33,572 bases of DNA, from contig CAYSJJ010000047.1 in NCBI GenBank assembly GCA_964431365.1, positions 1-33,572 of the forward strand, read 5' to 3'. The DNA is from Geomobilibacter sp964431365 (GTDB taxonomy: Bacteria; Desulfobacterota; Desulfuromonadia; Geobacterales; DSM-12255). Positions 1-6,674 of this stretch are shown here, piece by piece (position 1 is the first letter of the stretch; every line of letters begins with the position of its first letter). The position numbers and the translations under genes were made by a program. The notes below the pieces were generated by a model, which was given only the letters and a program-made list of their open reading frames with translations, made no database searches and was not told where the DNA came from.

Positions 1-702
1 ATTCCGTTGGTATCGCACCATCGGCAACTGCTCAATTACCATGGTTCTCGACACCTATTGTTCAGAGGTCAACAAAAACCTTGGAGTCTCAGAACATCCT
101 TTCACAGAAGGGAACGGTATGATTTGGGACGTTTTGTGAATGAAGATATCCCAAAGCTGCATCAACATCTCAGTGCTCGCACTTCACATCTGTTTAATCG
201 CTATAATCCAGATGAAAACGGGGCTTTTTTCAATTTAGTTCAGCATCATGGATATCCTACTCCCTTACTTGACTGGACATACTCGCCCTATGTTGCGGCT
301 TTTTTTGCTTTCAGGGAGATTTCCAAGAAGTCTAATAGCAAAGAATGTATAAGAATATTTGTTTTCGATAACAGTTTATGGAAACAGCATTGGAAACAAT
401 CGGTAATGTTAAACACTGCATTTTTACATTTATCTGTGACTGAGTTTATGGCTATTGACAACTTACGATTGATACCACAGCAAGCAATTACAACAGTTTC
501 AAATATCAGTAATATAGAAAGCTACATTAAGCATAGAGAGAAAACTAAAGGATGTAAATATCTTACAGCAATAGACATACCTGTCTGTGATCGTAATAAA
601 GTTATACAAGAACTTTCCTTCATGGGCATTACCGCAGGTTCGATGTTCCCAGGATTGGACGGAGCATGTGAAGAGCTAAAGGAAAAGTTTTTTGACCAAT
701 GA
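1..702 (+). CDS. FRG domain protein, 5' end cut by window edge
   Basis: The frame is open to the left edge. A TTG at position 7 could start it, but no ribosome binding site is visible, so the true start probably lies outside the window. About 231 residues are seen. An early F-R-G-Q motif (residues 19-22) and a later QHHGYPTPLLDWT block followed by Y-x-A-A-F-F-A-F (about residues 79-103) are the signature of the FRG domain, named after its conserved Phe-Arg-Gly. FRG proteins are poorly characterised and often sit in accessory or defence-associated regions; no catalytic role can be assigned. The gene is clearly AT-richer than almost everything downstream and uses AT-ending codons, which suggests horizontal acquisition. 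The family call is firm; the function is unknown. Confidence 0.8.
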   Translation: MPLVSHHRQLLNYHGSRHLLFRGQQKPWSLRTSFHRRERYDLGRFVNEDIPKLHQHLSARTSHLFNRYNPDENGAFFNLVQHHGYPTPLLDWTYSPYVAAFFAFREISKKSNSKECIRIFVFDNSLWKQHWKQSVMLNTAFLHLSVTEFMAIDNLRLIPQQAITTVSNISNIESYIKHREKTKGCKYLTAIDIPVCDRNKVIQELSFMGITAGSMFPGLDGACEELKEKFFDQ

Positions 703-935
703 CATTAAGAAGGGAGAATTTAAGGGGCTCCATTTTTTGAAAGCAATACAAACTTGAATCTTCAACACGCCCGAGGACACTGGCGCAGCATAAGAAGATA
801 ATGGTGTCAGACCTACACACTTGACAAGGTCAGATAAACACTGAAATAAAGCGAAGTTTCAACCAGGAGGCAGGACCGGCCCTTGAGATACTGGCCGGTC
901 AGCCCCGGCGCCGTTGGATCAAAAATGGAGAACAT
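703..935. other. Intergenic region with possible promoter and hairpin
   Basis: No gene is seen. A consensus -35-like TTGACA lies at 821-826, with a weak -10-like AAATAA 17 bp downstream (844-849). An 8-bp perfect stem (GACCGGCC/GGCCGGTC, 874-900, 11-nt loop) follows without a T-run, so it could be a 5' leader hairpin of the DUF4019 gene and is not a clear terminator. The promoter is weakly supported. Confidence 0.35.
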
Positions 936-1364
936 ATGAATATGATTCGGAAGATCGTGTCTTTGATCGTTATCGTTTTGATTCTAGCCACGGTTCCTGC
1001 GATAGCAGCGAGTCCTGCGAAAGAAAGCGCTGCGCTCATATCGGCAGATACGTGGCTTCGCATGGTTGACTCGGAGAACTATGCCGAAAGCTGGAAGGAA
1101 GCGGCTGAACTCTTTAGGAACGCTGTGACCCAGGATCAATGGAAGCAATCGATGCAAGCGGTGAGGAAGCCCCTTGGCAAACTCATCTCACGGAAGATAA
1201 CGACGAAAACTTACAGGACATCTTTGCCGGGTGCTCCAGATGGGGAGTACGTCGTCATCCAATTTAAGACCACATTCGAACACAAGAAATCAGCAATCGA
1301 GACCGTCACCCCTATGATTGATAAGGATGGGAATTGGCGCGTCTCCGGTTATTACATCAAATGA
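936..1364 (+). CDS. Secreted DUF4019-like protein
   Basis: This is a 142-residue protein. It begins with a basic stretch and a hydrophobic run (about residues 6-24) ending in A-I-A-A, a typical Sec signal peptide, so the mature protein should be periplasmic. The mature part has the layout of the DUF4019 family: a helix with W-L-x-x-V-D and Y-A-x-S-W, then Q-W-x-x-x-M/V-x-x-x-R-x-P-L-G, then a beta sheet ending in D-G-x-W-R-V-x-G-Y. The fold resembles small NTF2-like domains; the function is unknown. The ATG at 936 is preceded by GGAG at a good distance. The alpha/beta hydrolase starts 32 bp after its stop, so the two are probably co-transcribed. Confidence 0.75.
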   Translation: MNMIRKIVSLIVIVLILATVPAIAASPAKESAALISADTWLRMVDSENYAESWKEAAELFRNAVTQDQWKQSMQAVRKPLGKLISRKITTKTYRTSLPGAPDGEYVVIQFKTTFEHKKSAIETVTPMIDKDGNWRVSGYYIK

Positions 1365-1396
1365 GACAATAACCGACCCGGCGATAGGAGCTATCC

Positions 1397-2407
1397 ATGC
1401 GACACTTGATGTATCTGATTTTGGCGGTTCTGTTGCTCGCGGCTTCCGGCACTGCCTACGCGGAGGGCGCCGCCACCGCTTATGGCGTTGAACTTGAGGG
1501 TTTTCAGTATCCTTACGAAGTGGAGCACTTCCGGTTTACGTCACAAGGGCAGGATCTCCAGATGGGATACATGGATGTGAAGCCCAAAAGCCCTAATGGA
1601 CACGCGGTTGTGTTGATGCATGGGAAGAATTTTTGCGGCGCTACATGGGAGACCACGATTGCCGTGCTGGCCGATGCCGGATACCGGGTCGTCGTACCTG
1701 ACCAGATTGGCTTCTGCACCTCGACCAAACCCGCCTCTTACCAATACAGCTTCCAGCAGCTTGCTTTCAATACCATGGCATTGCTGAAGCACGTGGGTGT
1801 CTCTCATGCCACACTCATTGGGCACTCGACCGGGGGAATGCTGGCGACACGCTTTGCCTTGATGTATCCGGAAGCTGTCGAGAAACTGGTCATGGTTAAC
1901 CCTATCGGGCTGGAAGACTGGAAGGCGTTAGGCGTGCCGAGTCGGACCGTGGACCAATGGTATGAGAGAGAACTGAAACTTTCGGCTGATGGGGTGCGAC
2001 AGTACGAGAAGTCCGTCTATTACGGGGGGCGATGGAAAGCGGAATACGATCGTTGGGTAGATATGCTGGCAGGGCTCAATCGGGGTCCGGGGCACAAATT
2101 GGTTGCCTGGAATTCGGCGCTTATCTACGACATGATTTTTACCCAGCCGGTCGTATATGAGTTTCCCCGGTTGAAAGTGCCTACCACCCTGATGCTCGGC
2201 GATGCCGACACCACTGCCATCGGCAGTGACATCGCGCCGCCGGAGGTTAAGGCAAAGATTGGCCGCTATAAACTCCTGGGCAAGCAGGTCATCAAAACGA
2301 TCCCGAACGGCCGTTTGATGGAATTCCCCGGCTTTGGGCATGCGCCACAGATAGAAGATCCGGCCATGTTTCACAAAGCCTTGCTCAATGAGTTGGCAAC
2401 CCGCTGA
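1397..2407 (+). CDS. Exported alpha/beta hydrolase
   Basis: This 336-residue protein has an N-terminal signal peptide (hydrophobic residues about 4-22, A-Y-A cleavage region). The alpha/beta-hydrolase fold is shown by the oxyanion-hole segment L-M-H-G-K-N-F (about 73-79), a P-D-Q-I-G-F block, and the nucleophile elbow G-H-S-T-G-G with Ser144. A later strand L-G-D-A-D supplies a likely acid and the C-terminal G-F-G-H-A-P the catalytic His. It probably hydrolyses an ester or similar bond in the periplasm; the substrate cannot be predicted. The start is supported by AGGAG eight bases upstream. It follows the DUF4019-like gene closely. Confidence 0.85.
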   Translation: MRHLMYLILAVLLLAASGTAYAEGAATAYGVELEGFQYPYEVEHFRFTSQGQDLQMGYMDVKPKSPNGHAVVLMHGKNFCGATWETTIAVLADAGYRVVVPDQIGFCTSTKPASYQYSFQQLAFNTMALLKHVGVSHATLIGHSTGGMLATRFALMYPEAVEKLVMVNPIGLEDWKALGVPSRTVDQWYERELKLSADGVRQYEKSVYYGGRWKAEYDRWVDMLAGLNRGPGHKLVAWNSALIYDMIFTQPVVYEFPRLKVPTTLMLGDADTTAIGSDIAPPEVKAKIGRYKLLGKQVIKTIPNGRLMEFPGFGHAPQIEDPAMFHKALLNELATR

Positions 2408-2519
2408 AGGCGACGGCTGTACTCCAGGTGGCCAACGCAGTTGGGCGGTTGATCAGCTTGCCATCAAAAGGGGAGCAGCAGATGAGGGATGTTTCGCTCA
2501 GGGAGGGGGGATCTAACCC

Positions 2520-3047
2520 ATGCTGAAGATCCTGCACCAGATATTCAGGACCGGGGTGGTGACCGAACCGCTGCCGGAAGAGGTCGAGGCGGAGATCACC
2601 GTTGTCGGGCAACGGCTGGAAGAGGCGGTCAGACGTCGCTTCAGCCGGAGCCTCACTATCCGTGAGGTGGACGCCGGTTCGTGCAACGGCTGCGAACTGG
2701 AGATCATCGCCATGAACAACCCGATCTACAACTGCGAGCGCTTCGGGCTGCAGTTCACGGCCTCGCCACGTTTTGCCGACCTGCTGCTGGTGACCGGGCC
2801 GGTGTCGGTCAACATGGAGATCGCCCTGCGGCGCACCTATGACGCCACCCCCGATCCGAAGCTGGTGATCGCGGTGGGGGACTGCGGCTGCAACGGCGGG
2901 ATCTTCGGCGAGAGCTACGCCTCCAAGGGGGGGGTGAGCAACGTCATCCCGGTGGATGCCTTCATCCCCGGCTGTCCGCCGACGCCGTTCGACCTGTTGA
3001 AAGGTATCCTCCGGCTGATCGACGTCCATGAGCCCCGACACGCATAG
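2520..3047 (+). CDS. Stand-alone NuoB/HyfI-like iron-sulfur small subunit
   Basis: The 175-residue protein belongs to the NuoB/HycG/HyfI family, the small subunit that carries the proximal [4Fe-4S] cluster next to the large subunit in complex I and group 4 hydrogenases. The cluster ligands are visible: C-N-G-C-E (Cys55, Cys58), G-D-C-G-C-N (Cys122 or Cys124) and P-G-C-P-P (Cys152). It has no ferredoxin extension, unlike the paralogue at 14099-14845. No large subunit lies beside it; the nearest is the one at 11696. It converges with the HyfB-like gene at 3145-5142. It may be an alternative small subunit of the same complex, or a leftover of a duplicated operon. The ATG follows a purine-rich GGGAGGGGGG stretch at a rather long distance. 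Confidence 0.88.
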   Translation: MLKILHQIFRTGVVTEPLPEEVEAEITVVGQRLEEAVRRRFSRSLTIREVDAGSCNGCELEIIAMNNPIYNCERFGLQFTASPRFADLLLVTGPVSVNMEIALRRTYDATPDPKLVIAVGDCGCNGGIFGESYASKGGVSNVIPVDAFIPGCPPTPFDLLKGILRLIDVHEPRHA

Positions 3048-3144
3048 GCCGCCACTAACCCCTCCCCATCACCCCATTGCCAACAACAGAGCTCCGCACG
3101 ATTCAGGTGAACGTACCGTTGTCCCGAATGGGCGCCGATTACGG

Positions 3145-5142
3145 TCAACTGACGATTATCAGCAGGACCAGGGTGAGAAAGGTATACAGGATGTAGAGGT
3201 TTATCTGCCCGTGCTGGAGATTCCTGATCGGGAGCACTTTGGCATATGCCCAGGCCAGGAAGGGGAGGTAAACCCGCTCCAGGACCGTCTCCGGCACATG
3301 GCTTTCAAAGTGCGGCCCGGCGGGGAAGGGGCCCCGGATCTTCGGCGCGTGCCGTTCGGGGCGGAGAATGCCGGCAAAGAGGGTCACCAGCATGTCGGCA
3401 AAGGACGAGGCGCTGTACTGCATCCTGCTGGTCGGAGCAAGATAGCCGCACCCCCAGGTGGAGGAGGCTGCAACGGTGGATTGCCGGAGGCGGCGACGAT
3501 ACCAGAGCCAGGTCAGCAGAGAGAGGACGATAAGGCCAAGTGCCAGCCCCGTTATCCACCCCAGCGGTGCTACTGCCGCCAGTGACGGGAGTTCGGCCGT
3601 ACGGGGAAGCCAGGCGGCGACTGCCGACTGGAGCAGCGGCCCGGCTGCCACCGGGAAACAGCCGATACCGAAGCAGACCAGCGACAGGATTACCATGGGG
3701 ATGCGCATGCTCCAACCGGCCTCGTGGGGAGCAGGGAGCGGCGAACGGGGTGCGCCGAGAAAGACGACGCCGACCACCTTGACGAAACAGGCGACCGCCA
3801 GACCGCCGATCAGGGCAAGGGCAGGGGCTGCGAGGGCGACGCCGAAGGTCCCGGCGCCGCTGCCGGCAACGGTCCCGTTGAAAAAGCCGAGGTAGATCAG
3901 GAACTCGCTGACGAAACCGTTCAGTGGCGGCAGCCCGCAGATGGCCACGGCGCCGATGAGGAACGACAGTGTGGTCCAGGGCATGTGGCGCAAGAGCCCT
4001 CCCATCCGATCGATCTCCCGGGTCGCCACAGCATGGATCACCGAGCCGGCGCCGAGAAAGAGGAGCGCCTTGAAGGTGGCATGGTTCAGGACGTGGAGGA
4101 GCGCACCGGCCAGTCCGAGCAGGACGAGAACGGGCGAGCCGGTGGATGCACCGATCAATGCCGTGCCGATCCCCATGGTGATGATGCCGATGTTCTCGAT
4201 GCTGTGATAGGCCAGGAGCCTTTTCAGGTCGTGCTGTCCCAGGGCGAAGAGCACCCCGACGATCCCCGATACCATGCCGAGGACGATGACGACCAACCCC
4301 CACCAGAGCGGTATGCCGGTAAAGAAGGAGAGCGTGCGCACCAGCCCGTAGATGCCGATCTTGAGGATGATGCCGGACATGATGGCGGAAACGTGACTGG
4401 GGGCGTTGGCGTGGGCCGACGGGAGCCAGATGTGCAGCGGCATGAGCCCGGCCTTGAAGCCGAACCCCAGCAGGGCGACCAGGAAGAGGGGGGCGGCCAG
4501 CGGCGCCGTGGCGGCCAGCGCCCCGGCAGCGGGGAAGGTGAAGGAGCCGGAGAGCCCCTTCAGCAGCGAGAACAGGGCAAACAGGGCCAGGGTTCCCGTA
4601 TGGGTGCAGATCATGTAGAGGGTGCCGGCGTCACGCACCTCAGGCGTGTGGTCGTCGGTGGTGAGGACGAAATAGGCGGCCAGTGCCATGATCTCCCAGG
4701 CCAGCAGAAAGAGACCTGCCGACCGCGCCATGGTGACGAAGAGCATGGAGGAGACCAGCAGGCCGAAAAAGAAGGTCAGCTTGCGGACCGTGCGGGGATT
4801 TTTCGAGGCGGGCCAGTAGTCAAGGGCGTAGATGCTGCAGCAGGCGGCGACAATGAGGATCGGCAGGGTGAAGAAGGCGGTGAGCGGATCGGCTCCGCAC
4901 TCGGCAGGGCCGAAGGGGAACGGCCAGGCCAACTGATAGGTAACGTGCTCACGACGGAGCAGCGTCATGACGGCGCCAACAATCCCCCCTGCGGCTGCCA
5001 CGGTCATGGCCAGCGCCGCTATGCGCTGGCCGACGGTCGGGCTCAGGGAGCGCAGCAGGAGCGGTGAGCCTGAAAGGGCGGCCGCCAGCGCCGCTCCCAT
5101 GAGGAGCAGGAAGGGTAGGTTGAGCGTCGGATCGCCGGTCAT
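3145..5142 (-). CDS. HyfB-like antiporter subunit, second copy
   Basis: This 665-residue, highly hydrophobic protein is of the NuoL/MrpA/HyfB type, the ion-translocating subunits of complex I and group 4 hydrogenases. Key residues are kept: Glu150 in L-L-A-W-E-I-M-A-L, and Lys230 in G-F-G-F-K-A-G-L-M-P-L-H followed by W-L-P-S-A-H-A-N-A-P-S. A soluble C-terminal part with C-G-Y-L-A-P-T-S-R-M-Q-Y matches the paralogue at 6675-8660, which is almost the same length (661). The gene is on the opposite strand to the main operon. Its start codon overlaps the stop of the HTH-PTS IIA gene by 4 bp (ATGA), suggesting translational coupling and shared control. It could supply an alternative or additional pumping subunit. 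Confidence 0.9.
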   Translation of the reverse strand: MTGDPTLNLPFLLLMGAALAAALSGSPLLLRSLSPTVGQRIAALAMTVAAAGGIVGAVMTLLRREHVTYQLAWPFPFGPAECGADPLTAFFTLPILIVAACCSIYALDYWPASKNPRTVRKLTFFFGLLVSSMLFVTMARSAGLFLLAWEIMALAAYFVLTTDDHTPEVRDAGTLYMICTHTGTLALFALFSLLKGLSGSFTFPAAGALAATAPLAAPLFLVALLGFGFKAGLMPLHIWLPSAHANAPSHVSAIMSGIILKIGIYGLVRTLSFFTGIPLWWGLVVIVLGMVSGIVGVLFALGQHDLKRLLAYHSIENIGIITMGIGTALIGASTGSPVLVLLGLAGALLHVLNHATFKALLFLGAGSVIHAVATREIDRMGGLLRHMPWTTLSFLIGAVAICGLPPLNGFVSEFLIYLGFFNGTVAGSGAGTFGVALAAPALALIGGLAVACFVKVVGVVFLGAPRSPLPAPHEAGWSMRIPMVILSLVCFGIGCFPVAAGPLLQSAVAAWLPRTAELPSLAAVAPLGWITGLALGLIVLSLLTWLWYRRRLRQSTVAASSTWGCGYLAPTSRMQYSASSFADMLVTLFAGILRPERHAPKIRGPFPAGPHFESHVPETVLERVYLPFLAWAYAKVLPIRNLQHGQINLYILYTFLTLVLLIIVS

Positions 5143-5825
5143 GAGGCTCCTTTGCCGATATCTCTTTCAATGTCGAGGATGACGTCCATGATCGCCCCGG
5201 CGTTGCACTGCTTGCCGAGTATATCCCGCAGACGCTTGTCCCGCAAGCAGTAGGCGAGTTTCGAGAGCAGGTGCAGATGCATCCTGATGGTCGGCGAGAT
5301 GATGGTGAAAAGGATCTGCACCGGCTTGCCGTCCAGCGCCCCGAAATCCACCGGCTCGTCGAGGAAGCAGAGGGCGATCTTCGGGACGGGGAGCTGCACC
5401 AGGATCGGGTTCCGGACGTGGGGGATGGCGATGCCGTCGCCGACCGCGGTAGTTCCCATGGCCTCCCGGGCCAGCAGCACCTGGAGGATGAACTCGGGAT
5501 CGATCTCCGGCGGCAGGTCCAGGATGGCCACGGCATTACGGAGTACCGTCTCCTTGTCGCCACCCGGAAAGCCGCAATGGATCCCCCCTGCCTGCAGCGC
5601 CTGGCTCAGGGTCGGCAACGGCTGGTTATCCGCATCGTGCATCTTGTACAGGGCCGGATTGACCTTGATGCCGCGCTCCGTCGCCCATTCCAGCAGGTCC
5701 ACCGGGTTGATCCGGTAATCCCCATGGAGAGACTCCGCAGGAAGGTTGTCCTTCCTGATCCAGCGGACCACCGTTTTTTCATCCACATTCAGGGCCTGGG
5801 CGGCCTCGGACGGTTCGAGCAGCAT
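5139..5825 (-). CDS. HTH-PTS IIA fusion regulator
   Basis: The protein has 228 residues in two parts. Residues about 1-50 form an excisionase/MerR-like winged helix (E-P-S-E-A-A-Q-A-L-N-V then T-V-V-R-W-I-R). Residues about 72-225 form a PTS EIIA domain of the nitrogen/fructose type. The phosphorylatable histidine lies in G-I-A-I-P-H-V-R (His136), with the usual G-x-x-V-x-I-L-F-x-I-I-S-P strand after it. EIIA-Ntr domains receive phosphate from the PtsP/NPr chain. This suggests, by inference, a DNA-binding protein whose activity follows PTS phosphorylation state. It is coupled by ATGA overlap to the HyfB-like gene, so it probably controls or accompanies that subunit. No PTS transporter genes are nearby. 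An inverted repeat directly upstream may be its operator. Confidence 0.82.
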   Translation of the reverse strand: MLLEPSEAAQALNVDEKTVVRWIRKDNLPAESLHGDYRINPVDLLEWATERGIKVNPALYKMHDADNQPLPTLSQALQAGGIHCGFPGGDKETVLRNAVAILDLPPEIDPEFILQVLLAREAMGTTAVGDGIAIPHVRNPILVQLPVPKIALCFLDEPVDFGALDGKPVQILFTIISPTIRMHLHLLSKLAYCLRDKRLRDILGKQCNAGAIMDVILDIERDIGKGAS

Positions 5826-5842
5826 GCTTTATCCTTTAGTCG

Positions 5843-5886
5843 GTTAGAACTATCTTTGCAGCAGTTTGCGAAAATAGTTCGTTAAC
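5843..5886. promoter_or_regulatory. Inverted repeat upstream of HTH-PTS IIA gene
   Basis: A GAACTAT at 5847-5853 is matched by ATAGTTC at 5874-5880. The arms extend outward through GTTA and TTAAC with one unpaired base. It lies about 20-60 bp upstream of the regulator's ATG on the minus strand, where an autoregulatory operator would be expected. It might also be a hairpin marking the end of the toxin gene, whose stop is at 5899. Confidence 0.35.
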
Positions 5887-5898
5887 GCACGTATCCCG

Positions 5899-6261
5899 TC
5901 ACGGTTTGAGGCCCGGCGTCTCCTCGATGCCGAGCTGCAGGCAGAGCGCTTTCTCCACCTGGGTCATGAGCGATTTGTTGATAAAGCCGAGACGGTTCCC
6001 TACCACGTTGGCCTTGTCGATGGTGATCAGGATGTGGGAGCTGATCTTGGCGTCCCGTTCCAACCCGCTCCCCGAAGCCGGCAGGAATGTCTCGAAATCA
6101 TAGATCTTTTCCAGACTGGTAAAGCTCAGGGGGATGATGGTCACCACCGGCGAATACTCGTTGCTGATGTTGTTGCTCACCACCAGACAGGGGCAGACCT
6201 CCGGTTCCTGCACGACGGCATGGGGGAGATTGACCGCATAGATGCCGCCGCGCTTAAACAT
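5899..6261 (-). CDS. MazF/PemK-family toxin
   Basis: This 120-residue protein fits the type II toxin family of MazF/PemK/CcdB-fold endoribonucleases. It starts with a K-R-G-x-I-Y-x-V-x-L segment and continues with P-C-L-V-V-S-N-N, the usual R-P-x-L-V-V-S-N region. A V-V-T-I-I-P-L-S strand follows, then the late I-D-K-A block (here T-I-D-K-A-N-V-V-G). Members cut mRNA and stop growth when not held by their antitoxin. The start overlaps the end of the upstream antitoxin gene by 8 bp, the standard operon layout. The pair sits between the two HyfB-like genes. Confidence 0.85.
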   Translation of the reverse strand: MFKRGGIYAVNLPHAVVQEPEVCPCLVVSNNISNEYSPVVTIIPLSFTSLEKIYDFETFLPASGSGLERDAKISSHILITIDKANVVGNRLGFINKSLMTQVEKALCLQLGIEETPGLKP

Positions 6262-6490
6262 CCCGCTTCTCCGTCACCGCTGCCTCGAATTTCTTGAGCA
6301 CTTCCTTCGTATCTTCGGCAGTCGACTTATATCCTTCAATCAGACCTTTGTACGTCTTCTTCTTCACCTCTTCCAGTTTTTCCCTGGCAGCTTCCTCGAG
6401 GAACTGGCTCAGGCCCCGCTGCCCGTACAGGGCCTTGATATCGTCCACGATCGTGGTCGGCAGCGTGATGTTCAATCGTGTGTTCGGCAT
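6254..6490 (-). CDS. Ribbon-helix-helix-like antitoxin
   Basis: I chose the ATG at 6490 because GGGAGAG lies about eight bases upstream. A GTG-like start further out (6538) has no such site. This gives 78 residues: M-P-N-T-R-L-N-I-T-L-P opens a beta strand typical of ribbon-helix-helix DNA-binding antitoxins, followed by an amphipathic helix (S-Q-F-L-E-E-A-A-R-E-K-L) and a charged C-terminal tail that would wrap the toxin. It should neutralise the MazF-like partner and repress the operon. Direct repeats upstream are candidate binding sites. Confidence 0.8.
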   Translation of the reverse strand: MPNTRLNITLPTTIVDDIKALYGQRGLSQFLEEAAREKLEEVKKKTYKGLIEGYKSTAEDTKEVLKKFEAAVTEKRDV

Positions 6491-6527
6491 GACGGATCTC
6501 TCCCTTGCAATGCGTCGTACATTATCA

Positions 6528-6591
6528 GCATGTCTCATAATTTCATTGACGTATCATAGTTTGTACCATATATTTTTTGCATGTGTCATAA
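6528..6591. promoter_or_regulatory. Direct repeats upstream of toxin-antitoxin operon
   Basis: GCATGTCTCATAA (6528-6540) and GCATGTGTCATAA (6579-6591) agree at 12 of 13 positions. A third partial copy, CGTATCATAG, lies between them (6550-6559). The region is strongly AT-rich and lies 40-100 bp upstream of the antitoxin start on the minus strand, so it probably holds the promoter and antitoxin-binding operators. It also lies just upstream of the main Ehr-like operon on the plus strand (start 6675). Confidence 0.45.
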
Positions 6592-6674
6592 AATTTTACA
6601 ACACATAATAATTTTATGCCATCCTTTAATCAAGACCTCCTCGCTGTAAAAGAGAGGGTAGGTGTGAGGTATTC

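Noticed and set aside
3724..5067. Long plus-strand frame across the HyfB-like gene
   Set aside because: It is the antisense shadow of a clear membrane protein gene; its product is low-complexity Gly/Glu/Asp-rich with no family features.
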